From Candidatus Coatesbacteria bacterium RBG_13_66_14 (GTDB lineage Bacteria; RBG-13-66-14): a DNA stretch of 5,251 bases. Numbering within the stretch: the first letter of the stretch is position 1; each line of letters opens with the position of its first letter. Positions 1-4,975 of this stretch are shown piece after piece. The stretch lies in NCBI GenBank assembly GCA_001774505.1, contig MFAF01000006.1, positions 17,394 to 22,644 on the forward strand. The letters run 5' to 3'. Made by a program: the position numbers and the translations under genes. The notes beneath the pieces were generated by a model. The model had not been told where the DNA came from and made no database searches. It saw nothing but the letters and a program-made list of their open reading frames with translations.

Positions 1-646
1 AATACGGGAAAAACCGGAACCGGACGAGCCGGCGCGGGTGGCCGAGGCCGCCCGGAGATTGGACCTGCGGTACGTCGTGGTGACCTCGGTAACCCGGGAC
101 GACCTCCCCGACGGCGGGGCGGAGCAATTCGCTGAAACGGTCGCGGCCCTGCGCGCCCTGGCACCGGCCCCACGGGTGGAGCTCCTGGTCCCCGATTTCC
201 GGGGCGACGAGGCGTCCATCGAAACCGCGCTCCGCGCGCGCCCCGACGTGCTGGGGCACAACCTGGAGACCGTCCCCCGCCTGTACCCCCGGGTGCGCCC
301 CGGGGCCGATTATGCGAGGTCGCTCGATCTCCTGCGCCGGGCGGCCGACGCCGGGCTCACCACCAAGACCGGACTGATGCTTGGACTGGGCGAGGACGAA
401 CCGGAGCTGGAGCGGGTCTACCAGGACGTCGTCCGGGCCGGGGTCGGCATCCTAACCCTCGGCCAGTACCTCCGCCCGACACGGGACCAGCTTCCCGTGG
501 CGCGTTACTGGCGGCCGGAGGAGTTCGACGCCGAGGGGGAGAAGGCGCGGCGGGTCGGGATTCCCACCGTCGTGGCCGGCCCCCTCGTCCGCAGCTCCTA
601 CCTGGCCGAACACCACTTCCAATCCAACCGCTGGAGGCAGCGATGA
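1..646 (+). CDS. lipA: Lipoyl synthase LipA, 5'-truncated by the window edge (possible frame break near its start)
   Basis: Radical SAM enzyme that inserts two sulfurs at C6 and C8 of protein-bound octanoyl groups to make the lipoyl cofactor of 2-oxoacid dehydrogenases and the glycine cleavage system; cytosolic. The frame is open from base 2 to the TGA at 644-646. Seen, numbering from the GTG codon at 38: TSVTRDDLPDGGA (16-28), VPDFRG (51-56), HNLETVPRLYPRVRPGADY (74-92), KTGLMLGLGE (110-119), LGQYLRPTR (141-149) and the C-terminal RSSY (185-188), whose serine caps the auxiliary iron-sulfur cluster in known LipA structures. The GTG at 38 is not the true start: the usual length is about 290-320 residues, and the N-terminal cluster-binding cysteine motifs must lie upstream of the window. 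Bases 1-12 read NTGK in frame 1, which fits the family consensus, whereas the body is in frame 2; this may be a frameshift (see findings). It overlaps hpf by 4 bases. The family call is very secure; whether the gene is intact is uncertain. Confidence 0.95.
   Translation, partial: IREKPEPDEPARVAEAARRLDLRYVVVTSVTRDDLPDGGAEQFAETVAALRALAPAPRVELLVPDFRGDEASIETALRARPDVLGHNLETVPRLYPRVRPGADYARSLDLLRRAADAGLTTKTGLMLGLGEDEPELERVYQDVVRAGVGILTLGQYLRPTRDQLPVARYWRPEEFDAEGEKARRVGIPTVVAGPLVRSSYLAEHHFQSNRWRQR
633..637 (+). promoter_or_regulatory. Ribosome binding site of hpf inside lipA
   Basis: A perfect GGAGG lies inside the last codons of lipA, 5 bases before the ATG at 643. It decides the hpf start and allows independent or coupled initiation at the ATGA stop/start overlap. 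Confidence 0.8.
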
Positions 647-1197
647 GAATCTCCGTCGTCGGTCGGAACTATGAGGTCTCGGACGCCGTCCACCACTACC
701 TGGAAGAGCGGCTGGGGCGAATCCGCCGCCACTTCGACCGCGTCATGGACGCGAACGTCGTCCTGGCCGCCGAGAAGTACCGCCACCGCGCCGAGATCAA
801 CATCAACGTCAACAACGTCAACATGCGTGGCGAGGGGGAGACGGGCGACATGTACACCTCCATAGACATGGCCGTGGACAAGATTGATCGGCAGCTCAGG
901 CGGTACAAGGACAAGCTGGCGAGCCGCAAGCACCGGCACGCCCCCGTGAAGGAAGAAGAGCTCCCCACCGTGACCCACGAGCTACTGGGACCCGACGCCG
1001 GCGAGCTCGAGGAGCACGAGCGCCGCGTCATCCAGACAGAGCGGCACATGGTCAAGCCGATGAACCTCGATGAGGCCGTGATGCAGATGGACCTCATGAA
1101 CGCGGATTTCTACGTCTTCACCAACGCCGGCACCGACAAGCTCAACGTCGTCTATCGCCGGGCCGACGGCAACGTGGGCTGGATCGCCCCCGAGTAG
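643..1197 (+). CDS. hpf: Ribosome hibernation promoting factor, long form
   Basis: Binds the decoding centre of the 30S subunit and, in the long form, pairs two 70S ribosomes into inactive 100S dimers in stationary phase or starvation. The 184 residues have both expected parts. An N-terminal S30AE/YfiA-like domain spans about 1-97, starting MRISVVGRNYEVSD and including DMYTSIDMAVDKIDRQL (69-85). A charged, Glu-rich linker covers about 98-132. The C-terminal dimerisation domain spans about 134-184, with KPMNLDEAVMQMDL (138-151) and FYVFTNAGTDKLNVVYRR (156-173). Length and order are normal for long HPF. The ATG at 643 is supported by GGAGG five bases upstream and by the conserved first residues. 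The lipA stop overlaps the start (ATGA), so the two are probably one operon. A terminator follows 16 bases after the TAG stop. An Asn-rich run, NINVNNVN (53-60), comes from repeated RTCAAC hexamers in the DNA. Confidence 0.96.
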   Translation: MRISVVGRNYEVSDAVHHYLEERLGRIRRHFDRVMDANVVLAAEKYRHRAEININVNNVNMRGEGETGDMYTSIDMAVDKIDRQLRRYKDKLASRKHRHAPVKEEELPTVTHELLGPDAGELEEHERRVIQTERHMVKPMNLDEAVMQMDLMNADFYVFTNAGTDKLNVVYRRADGNVGWIAPE

Positions 1198-1213
1198 GGC
1201 CGCTCAACCCCAT

Positions 1214-1242
1214 AAAAAAAGAGGGTGCCCGGCACCCTCTTT
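1214..1242. terminator. Bidirectional intrinsic terminator between convergent operons
   Basis: Bases 1218-1228 pair with 1232-1242 in an 11-bp stem with a 3-base loop, rich in G-C pairs near the loop. Seven A residues (1214-1220) precede it, so a minus-strand transcript ends in a run of U: a strong terminator for the lipoprotein operon. On the plus strand the stem ends in TTT followed by ATT, a weaker but plausible terminator for lipA-hpf, whose stop codon ends at 1197. Confidence 0.88.
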
Positions 1243-1272
1243 ATTCATACAAAGGGGAGATACAAGCGGTTT

Positions 1273-1332
1273 AACCGAGCGAACCGAGCTACGCCACCGG
1301 CGAACCGAGCGAAGCGAGCTACGCCTCCGGCG
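1273..1332. repeat. Tandem 30-bp repeat, two copies, with hairpin-forming end
   Basis: Copy 1 (1273-1302) and copy 2 (1303-1332) are adjacent and match at 28 of 30 positions; the differences are C1284/G1314 and A1296/T1326. Each unit begins with two related 9-mers (AACCGAGCG, then AACCGAGCT or AAGCGAGCT) and ends with CGCC-N3-GGCG, a small perfect hairpin (1292-1302 and 1322-1332). One of the two differences falls in the hairpin loop. The array lies in the 3' untranslated region of the minus-strand lipoprotein operon, between its stop codon (1363) and the terminator. It looks like a dispersed intergenic repeat family rather than coding DNA, but no further copy was seen in this window. Apart from this array, the intergenic stretch 1243-1362 holds nothing recognisable. 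Confidence 0.8.
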
Positions 1333-1362
1333 AAACCCCTTGTTCCTTCACGCTACGGCCGA

Positions 1363-1845
1363 TCAATAGAAATCCTGGATGGTCTCGACGACGCGCTGGT
1401 AGCGATCGTCCCGGTGGAAATCCGGGGCGTAGATCGTGAATTCGTTCCGGCGGTCGCCCAGGCTCAGCTCGATGACGTACGTCGAGTGGCCCGTCATCGT
1501 GACGCTCTCGTCGGAGACGAGCTCCCAGACGTCGTTTTTTTCCAACTCGTCCCACAGGTCGTAGCCCATCCAGGCCGGGAGCTCGGCCTGGGTCTGGTCC
1601 ATGTGCCCCAGCTCGTTCTCCGACAGGTACTCGTAGGAGATTTCGCCACGGGCGGAGTACTCGATGGTCCACTCCACGTATTTCATCTTCTGAAAATCCC
1701 AACCGCCGGAGGCCCGCATGTGGACCTTGAACTGCGGGAGCGGCTCGCGGTCGGAGTACGCCTCCGGGCCGGGCCCACCCTTACGGCAGCCCACGGCGAC
1801 CAGGACGAGGAGCGTCATCAGGATATATAATAGTGCCTTGCGCAT
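1363..1845 (-). CDS. Predicted lipoprotein, single copy of the NDxW/GDR module (family unknown)
   Basis: Function not recognised. The 160 residues start with a lipoprotein signal peptide: MRK, a hydrophobic stretch (4-18) and the lipobox AVGC with the acylated cysteine at 20. Residues +2/+3 are Arg-Lys, so there is no inner-membrane retention Asp. A short polar linker (21-37) leads to one module (about 39-160) homologous to both halves of the upstream 284-residue lipoprotein. Anchors are NDVWEL (104-109), TY (122-123), GDR (130-132), FTIYAP (136-141) and RY (148-149), and the chain ends soon after. The ATG start has a GAGGGAGG tract just upstream. The gap to the upstream lipoprotein gene is 28 bases, so both are probably one operon, which ends at the shared terminator. 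The alternating pattern suggests a beta-rich exported domain (inference). Real gene: very likely. Role: unknown. Confidence 0.88.
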   Translation of the reverse strand: MRKALLYILMTLLVLVAVGCRKGGPGPEAYSDREPLPQFKVHMRASGGWDFQKMKYVEWTIEYSARGEISYEYLSENELGHMDQTQAELPAWMGYDLWDELEKNDVWELVSDESVTMTGHSTYVIELSLGDRRNEFTIYAPDFHRDDRYQRVVETIQDFY

Positions 1846-1873
1846 GGTCCTCCCTCAATGGTAACGTTGAAAT

Positions 1874-2728
1874 TTATTCCGCCCACGAGGCGAACGCCTG
1901 CGAGGCGAGGTCGTATACGGCGCCGGTCACCGAGCCGTAGCGCGGGTCGGGATCGAAGGCCGGCGCATAGACGCTGAAAAAGTGCGAACGGCCGTCTGCA
2001 TCGAGGGTTAGAGTGTAGGTCGGGATGTCGGTGACGGTCTTCTCCGCGGCGCGGGAGTCGCCCAGCTCCCAGAAATCGTTTTCCGCAAGGGCGAGATACA
2101 GCCGCAACGCGGCGGAGCGGGGAATATCCAGCTCCCGGGTCGTCAATCCGCCCAGGCGCTCTTTCTCCTCGACGACCAGGCCGGCCCGGTCGGGCTCCAG
2201 GCGGACCGTGTAGAGGGAATAGTCGAGCCTGCTCAGGCCGCCCTCCACGCGCATGGTCAGTCCGTACTCCTCGGGCGGCCCCAGCTCGTCGCCAAGCTCC
2301 ACCAGCGGCGAGATGACGCGACCGTAGCGCGCGTCGGGGTGCAGTTGGGGACCGTAAACGCTGAACGTGTGCTCCCGGTCTCCCGAGCGGATGGTGACGG
2401 TGTATGTGTGCTGGTCGGTGGCGGTCGCGAGATCGCTCGAAGGCAGGTCCCAGACGTCGTTGTCCGTGAATACACGGTACACATCCTCCAGGTCGGCACG
2501 GGCCAGAATTTTTACGTACTCCACCGTGATGCCGTGGATATCCGTCTCGCCGTGCCGGAACTCCACCGATTCCCCGTCGGACGAGGGCGTCAGGGAGTAC
2601 CACCCGAGAACCACGCTCGAGTAGCCGCCCTCGTAGCTCACCTCGAGGGCGAATCCCCCGTCGTCCCCGTCCCGACAACCGGTGAAGGGGAGAGAACAGA
2701 GCAACGCGATAGGTATCAACTTTTTCAC
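1874..2728 (-). CDS. Predicted lipoprotein with two tandem NDxW/GDR modules (family unknown)
   Basis: Function not recognised. The 284 residues begin MKKLIPIALLCSLPFTGC, a lipoprotein signal peptide with the acylated cysteine at 18, followed by an acidic Gly/Asp linker. Two copies of the same module follow: A, about 27-148 (bases 2285-2650), and B, about 157-280 (bases 1889-2260). Aligned anchors are LEVSYEGG/LTMRVEGG at the module starts, NDVWDL (90-95)/NDFWEL (217-222), TYT (108-110)/TYT (237-239), GDR (116-118)/GR (246-247), FSVYGP (122-127)/FSVYAP (251-256), and RYG (134-136)/RYG (263-265). The GTG start is supported by GGAG seven bases upstream and by the signal peptide that follows directly. 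The closest loose resemblance I can name is the DUF6438-type pattern (TDxPTYxLxLxxDGR in module B); this is pattern memory only. It heads an operon with the single-module lipoprotein and is divergent from the cysteine-cluster gene, 14 bp away. Confidence 0.9.
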   Translation of the reverse strand: MKKLIPIALLCSLPFTGCRDGDDGGFALEVSYEGGYSSVVLGWYSLTPSSDGESVEFRHGETDIHGITVEYVKILARADLEDVYRVFTDNDVWDLPSSDLATATDQHTYTVTIRSGDREHTFSVYGPQLHPDARYGRVISPLVELGDELGPPEEYGLTMRVEGGLSRLDYSLYTVRLEPDRAGLVVEEKERLGGLTTRELDIPRSAALRLYLALAENDFWELGDSRAAEKTVTDIPTYTLTLDADGRSHFFSVYAPAFDPDPRYGSVTGAVYDLASQAFASWAE

Positions 2729-2742
2729 AGGCGGTCTCCGGT
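2729..2742. promoter_or_regulatory. 14-bp divergent start region with two interlocked ribosome binding sites
   Basis: The whole gap between two divergent start codons (GTG at 2728 on minus, ATG at 2743 on plus) is 14 bases. It contains GGAG on the minus strand (2736-2739, 7 bases before GTG) and AGGCGG on the plus strand (2729-2734, 8 bases before ATG), a 5/6 match to AGGAGG. No promoter fits here, so each gene's promoter must lie inside the other's coding sequence, or further upstream. Confidence 0.6.
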
Positions 2743-3165
2743 ATGAAACGCTGGTACTCCCCCGACGGTGTGCGCTTCGGTTGTCAGGAAGGTTGCGCGT
2801 TCTGCTGCCGGGGCGAGCCCGGCGTCGTCAATGTCGAAAAGCGGGAGAGGGCGAGAATCGCCGCCCACCTGGGCCTCGAGGAGGAGGAGTTCCGTCGCCG
2901 CTACTGCCGTCGGATCGGCGTCGGCGCCTGGTCCCTCCTGGAGCATCCCAACGGCGATTGCGTCTTCATCACCCCCGAGAACCTCTGCTCCATCTACGCG
3001 GTGCGCCCTAGGCAGTGCCGCACCTACCCCTTCTGGCGAAACACCCTCGCCAGTCGGGCGACCTGGGAACGGGAAGGGCGGGAATGCCCGGGTATCGGCC
3101 AGGGGAAGCTCCACACACCGGCGGACATCGCCGCTTATCTCCGAGGCGAGGGCGACCCGTCCTAG
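2743..3165 (+). CDS. YkgJ/UPF0153-type cysteine cluster protein
   Basis: Small cytosolic protein of the CxxCxxCC family (YkgJ-like). The conserved cysteines are thought to bind a metal or iron-sulfur centre, but the reaction is unknown; related Cys-rich domains occur in the flagellin lysine methylase FliB. The 140 residues show the family plan: a short lead with GVRFGCQ (9-15), the cluster C14-x3-C18-x2-C21-C22, then a helical stretch with LGLEEEEFRRRYCRR (43-57). The second half has C73, C82, RPRQCRTYPFW (88-98, C92) and ECPGIGQGK (114-122, C115). This is the variant with three rather than two residues between the first cysteines. The ATG at 2743 is the first usable start after an in-frame TAG at 2710-2712 and leaves the usual short lead before the first Cys. 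Its ribosome site is only AGGCGG. The stop codon overlaps that of the convergent rhomboid gene, leaving no room for a normal terminator. Confidence 0.92.
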   Translation: MKRWYSPDGVRFGCQEGCAFCCRGEPGVVNVEKRERARIAAHLGLEEEEFRRRYCRRIGVGAWSLLEHPNGDCVFITPENLCSIYAVRPRQCRTYPFWRNTLASRATWEREGRECPGIGQGKLHTPADIAAYLRGEGDPS

Positions 3166-3887
3166 TCGTTGTCGCCGTACACGGCGATCGGCTCCGGCAG
3201 CTCCTCGATGGACCGGAAGCGGCGGCGGTTGAACCAGAGGTACAGGCCCCCGGCCACGAAGCCGCCGATGTGGGCGAACCAGGCCACGCCCGAATCCATC
3301 TCCGACGTTATCGCCTGCCAGCCGCTGAAGAGCTGGGTGATGAACCAGAAGGGGAGCACGACGAAGGCCGGTATACGGATGGCCCAGAAGATTATCACCA
3401 GCGGCACCAGGGTCAGGATGCGCGCCTTGGGGAAGAGGATGAGGTACGCCCCCAGCACCCCGGCGATGGCCCCCGAGGCCCCGATGATGGGGTACGGGCT
3501 CACCGTGTTGACGATGAAGTGGACCGCCGTGGCCGCCAGCCCGCACAGGACGTAAAACGCCAGGTAGCGGAAGTGGCCCAGCCGGTCCTCCACGTTGTCC
3601 CCGAAGACGAAGAGGAAAAGCATGTTCCCCGCGACGTGGACCACGCTGCCGTGGAGAAACAGCGAGACGAACGGGCTGTAGAGGAGCTTGATGAAGCCGT
3701 AGCGGTCGAGGGCTTGGGTGAACCCCACGGTGTAGTCCGCGGGCACGAAGGCGTTGGCGTGGAGGACCCGCGAAAGCCGATCCCCGATGACGAGCTCGAA
3801 GATGAAGACGGCGATGTTGATCGCGATGAGCGCGATGTTGACGTAGGGGAAGCTGCGGTGCTTGATGTCGTCCTTGAGCGGGATCAC
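3162..3887 (-). CDS. Rhomboid family intramembrane serine protease
   Basis: Polytopic inner-membrane protease that cuts substrate transmembrane segments with a Ser-His dyad. The 241 residues begin with the family's MIPLKDD-type N-terminus and TM1 at about 15-35. The long L1 region (36-67) is followed by a TM2 containing HGSVVHVAGN (79-88); H84 and N88 match the oxyanion-site His and Asn of E. coli GlpG. FGDNVEDRLG (95-104), TM3 (about 107-128), GASGAIAG (136-143) with catalytic S138, further hydrophobic segments (157-188), and AHIGGFVAGG (205-214) with catalytic H206 complete the core. All catalytic residues are present and the length is normal. The C-terminus is a short charged tail. The start is GTG, overlapping the TGA of the upstream propeller lipoprotein (GTGA), with GAGG about eleven bases upstream, so translational coupling is likely. 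The natural substrate is unknown; the co-transcribed lipoprotein or a partner of it is a guess. Confidence 0.96.
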   Translation of the reverse strand: MIPLKDDIKHRSFPYVNIALIAINIAVFIFELVIGDRLSRVLHANAFVPADYTVGFTQALDRYGFIKLLYSPFVSLFLHGSVVHVAGNMLFLFVFGDNVEDRLGHFRYLAFYVLCGLAATAVHFIVNTVSPYPIIGASGAIAGVLGAYLILFPKARILTLVPLVIIFWAIRIPAFVVLPFWFITQLFSGWQAITSEMDSGVAWFAHIGGFVAGGLYLWFNRRRFRSIEELPEPIAVYGDND

Positions 3888-4849
3888 TCGTCACCCTCGC
3901 CGGGCTTGAGGCGGTCGGTTTCCGGGGGGTAGGCGGCGAAGAGACCCTCGCGCTCGGTGGCGACGAGGATGCGCCCGTCGGGTATGAGGACTGCCCCGCG
4001 CGCGGGATAGGGGGAATCGGGCCACAGCCGCCAGTTCCGCCCGTCCGGGTCGGCGGAGTAGAGGCCGTCGGCCCGGATGCCGCAGGTGGTGATGAAGAGC
4101 CGCTCCCCCGCGAAGACCAGGCCGGAGACGTACTTGAACTCGGGGTCCAGACCGCAGAGCTTGTAGAACCCGCCGTCCTCGGAGACGAAGAGCCCGCCCC
4201 ACATCGTTCCGACGTAAAGCCGACCGGTGTCCGGGACGTAGCGCAGGAGGGTGACCTCCGCGGCGTCCAGCGGCATCTCCGGCGTCCCGGTGACCTGCAC
4301 CCAGCGCCGGGAAACGTCCTCCTCACCGGCGGACTCGCGCAGCGCCCACAGCCCCTCGCCCAAAGTGCCCGCGTACAGGACGCCCGCAGCTTCGAGGACC
4401 GCCGTGACCGCCGTGTCCGGCAGGCCGGTCAGCTCCTCCCAACCGGAAGCGGTTTGGACGAAGACGGCCCCCACGCCGCCGGCGAGAGCCCCGTCCTCCC
4501 CGGAGGTCAGGGACCAGATCGGCCGCCCCTGGAGCCCGCCCGGGCTCAACTTCCCGCCGCCCCAAACGTACACGCCCGAGTCGGCGCCGATGAGAAGCCC
4601 GCCGGCCGCGCAGGCCAGGCAGTGGACCTCCAGCCCCTCGGTTCCCGCCAGACGGTTCCAGGTGACACCCCAGTCGGAGCTGGAGTACACGCCGTCGCCG
4701 AGGGTGGCGAGGTAGAGGCTTTCACCGTCCGACGCGAGGTCGCGCACCTGGGCCTCGGTGGGGCGGTAGAGTGCCTCCCAGCCGTCGAAGCGCTCGGCGC
4801 AGGAGACGAGGAGGACGAAAATGGAAAAGGTCAATCCAAGAGCGCGCAA
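3884..4849 (-). CDS. Predicted seven-bladed beta-propeller lipoprotein with Asp-box repeats
   Basis: The 321 residues start with a lipoprotein signal peptide: hydrophobic 4-15 and lipobox LVSC, acylated Cys17. Seven repeats of the form 'hydrophobic-DG-LYxGT-GLYxS' follow, centred near residues 37-67, 77-101, 113-140, 151-187, 201-231, 244-275 and 287-308, as expected for a seven-bladed propeller filling the chain. Repeat 1 has a perfect Asp box S-x-D-x-G-x-T-W (57-64), and repeats 5 (SEDGG, 223-227) and 6 (SADPDGRNW, 265-273) have degenerate ones. This is the BNR/sortilin/photosystem-stability-factor-like fold class; exact activity cannot be read from it, and a binding or scaffold role in the envelope is more likely than sialidase activity (inference). 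The start is TTG at 4849, chosen because GAGG lies six bases upstream and the next TTG (codon 6) would cut the signal peptide. It is first in an operon with the rhomboid protease and has its own promoter candidate upstream. Confidence 0.9.
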   Translation of the reverse strand: MRALGLTFSIFVLLVSCAERFDGWEALYRPTEAQVRDLASDGESLYLATLGDGVYSSSDWGVTWNRLAGTEGLEVHCLACAAGGLLIGADSGVYVWGGGKLSPGGLQGRPIWSLTSGEDGALAGGVGAVFVQTASGWEELTGLPDTAVTAVLEAAGVLYAGTLGEGLWALRESAGEEDVSRRWVQVTGTPEMPLDAAEVTLLRYVPDTGRLYVGTMWGGLFVSEDGGFYKLCGLDPEFKYVSGLVFAGERLFITTCGIRADGLYSADPDGRNWRLWPDSPYPARGAVLIPDGRILVATEREGLFAAYPPETDRLKPGEGDE

Positions 4850-4881
4850 GCCGCACCTCTCGGGCGTTAAAGTTATTTTTT

Positions 4882-4911
4882 AGTGTACCAGACCGCCGGG
4901 CGGGGTGTCCA
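4882..4911 (-). promoter_or_regulatory. Sigma70-type promoter for the propeller-rhomboid operon
   Basis: On the minus strand TGGACA (4906-4911; 5/6 to TTGACA) is followed after 18 bases by TACACT (4882-4887; 4/6 to TATAAT) with TGG directly before it, an extended -10. Transcription would start near 4875, giving an untranslated leader of about 26 bases before the TTG at 4849. The inference rests on the motif alone. Confidence 0.5.
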
Positions 4912-4934
4912 TCCCCGGCGCGAATGGCTTGGTG

Positions 4935-4940
4935 TATAAT
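4935..4940 (+). promoter_or_regulatory. TATAAT -10 element for the deacetylase gene
   Basis: A perfect TATAAT stands in a GC-rich intergenic region, 35 bases before the ATG at 4976. It would start transcription near 4947 with a leader of about 29 bases. No good -35 hexamer is found 16-18 bases upstream, so the promoter may be activator-dependent or use another sigma factor. No clear Shine-Dalgarno precedes the ATG. Confidence 0.45.
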
Positions 4941-4975
4941 CGCCCGTCGGACGCGGATAACGCGGCTGAATCACG

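Noticed and set aside
38..40. GTG as the start codon of the first gene
   Set aside because: The frame stays open to base 2 and the preceding residues (PEPDEPARV) are family-like, so it is an internal valine codon of a truncated lipA.
1225..1830. Plus-strand frame running from the terminator across the repeat
   Set aside because: It starts in a terminator hairpin, translates the tandem repeat, and is antisense to a supported lipoprotein gene.
1826..1831. Perfect TATAAT on the plus strand
   Set aside because: It falls in signal-peptide codons (Leu-Leu-Tyr-Ile) of the minus-strand lipoprotein, has no -35 partner and would drive only antisense RNA.
1818..2678. A 286-codon minus-strand frame overlapping the two-module lipoprotein
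   Set aside because: Arg/Gly-rich and without a signal peptide; the other frame has a signal peptide and two homologous modules.
3172..3187. Small hairpin (TCGCCG-TACA-CGGCGA) six bases after the cysteine-cluster stop codon
   Set aside because: Possible terminator position, but the stem is only 6 bp, no U run follows, and it is part of the rhomboid C-terminal coding sequence.
3015..3932. Long plus-strand frame opposite the rhomboid gene
   Set aside because: Antisense shadow rich in Asp, Glu, Val and Arg; the opposite strand has all rhomboid catalytic motifs.
2725..4326. A 1.6-kb stop-free minus-strand frame spanning three genes
   Set aside because: Composition is Arg/Pro/Ser-rich without motifs, and it crosses well-supported genes on both strands; a by-product of high GC content.
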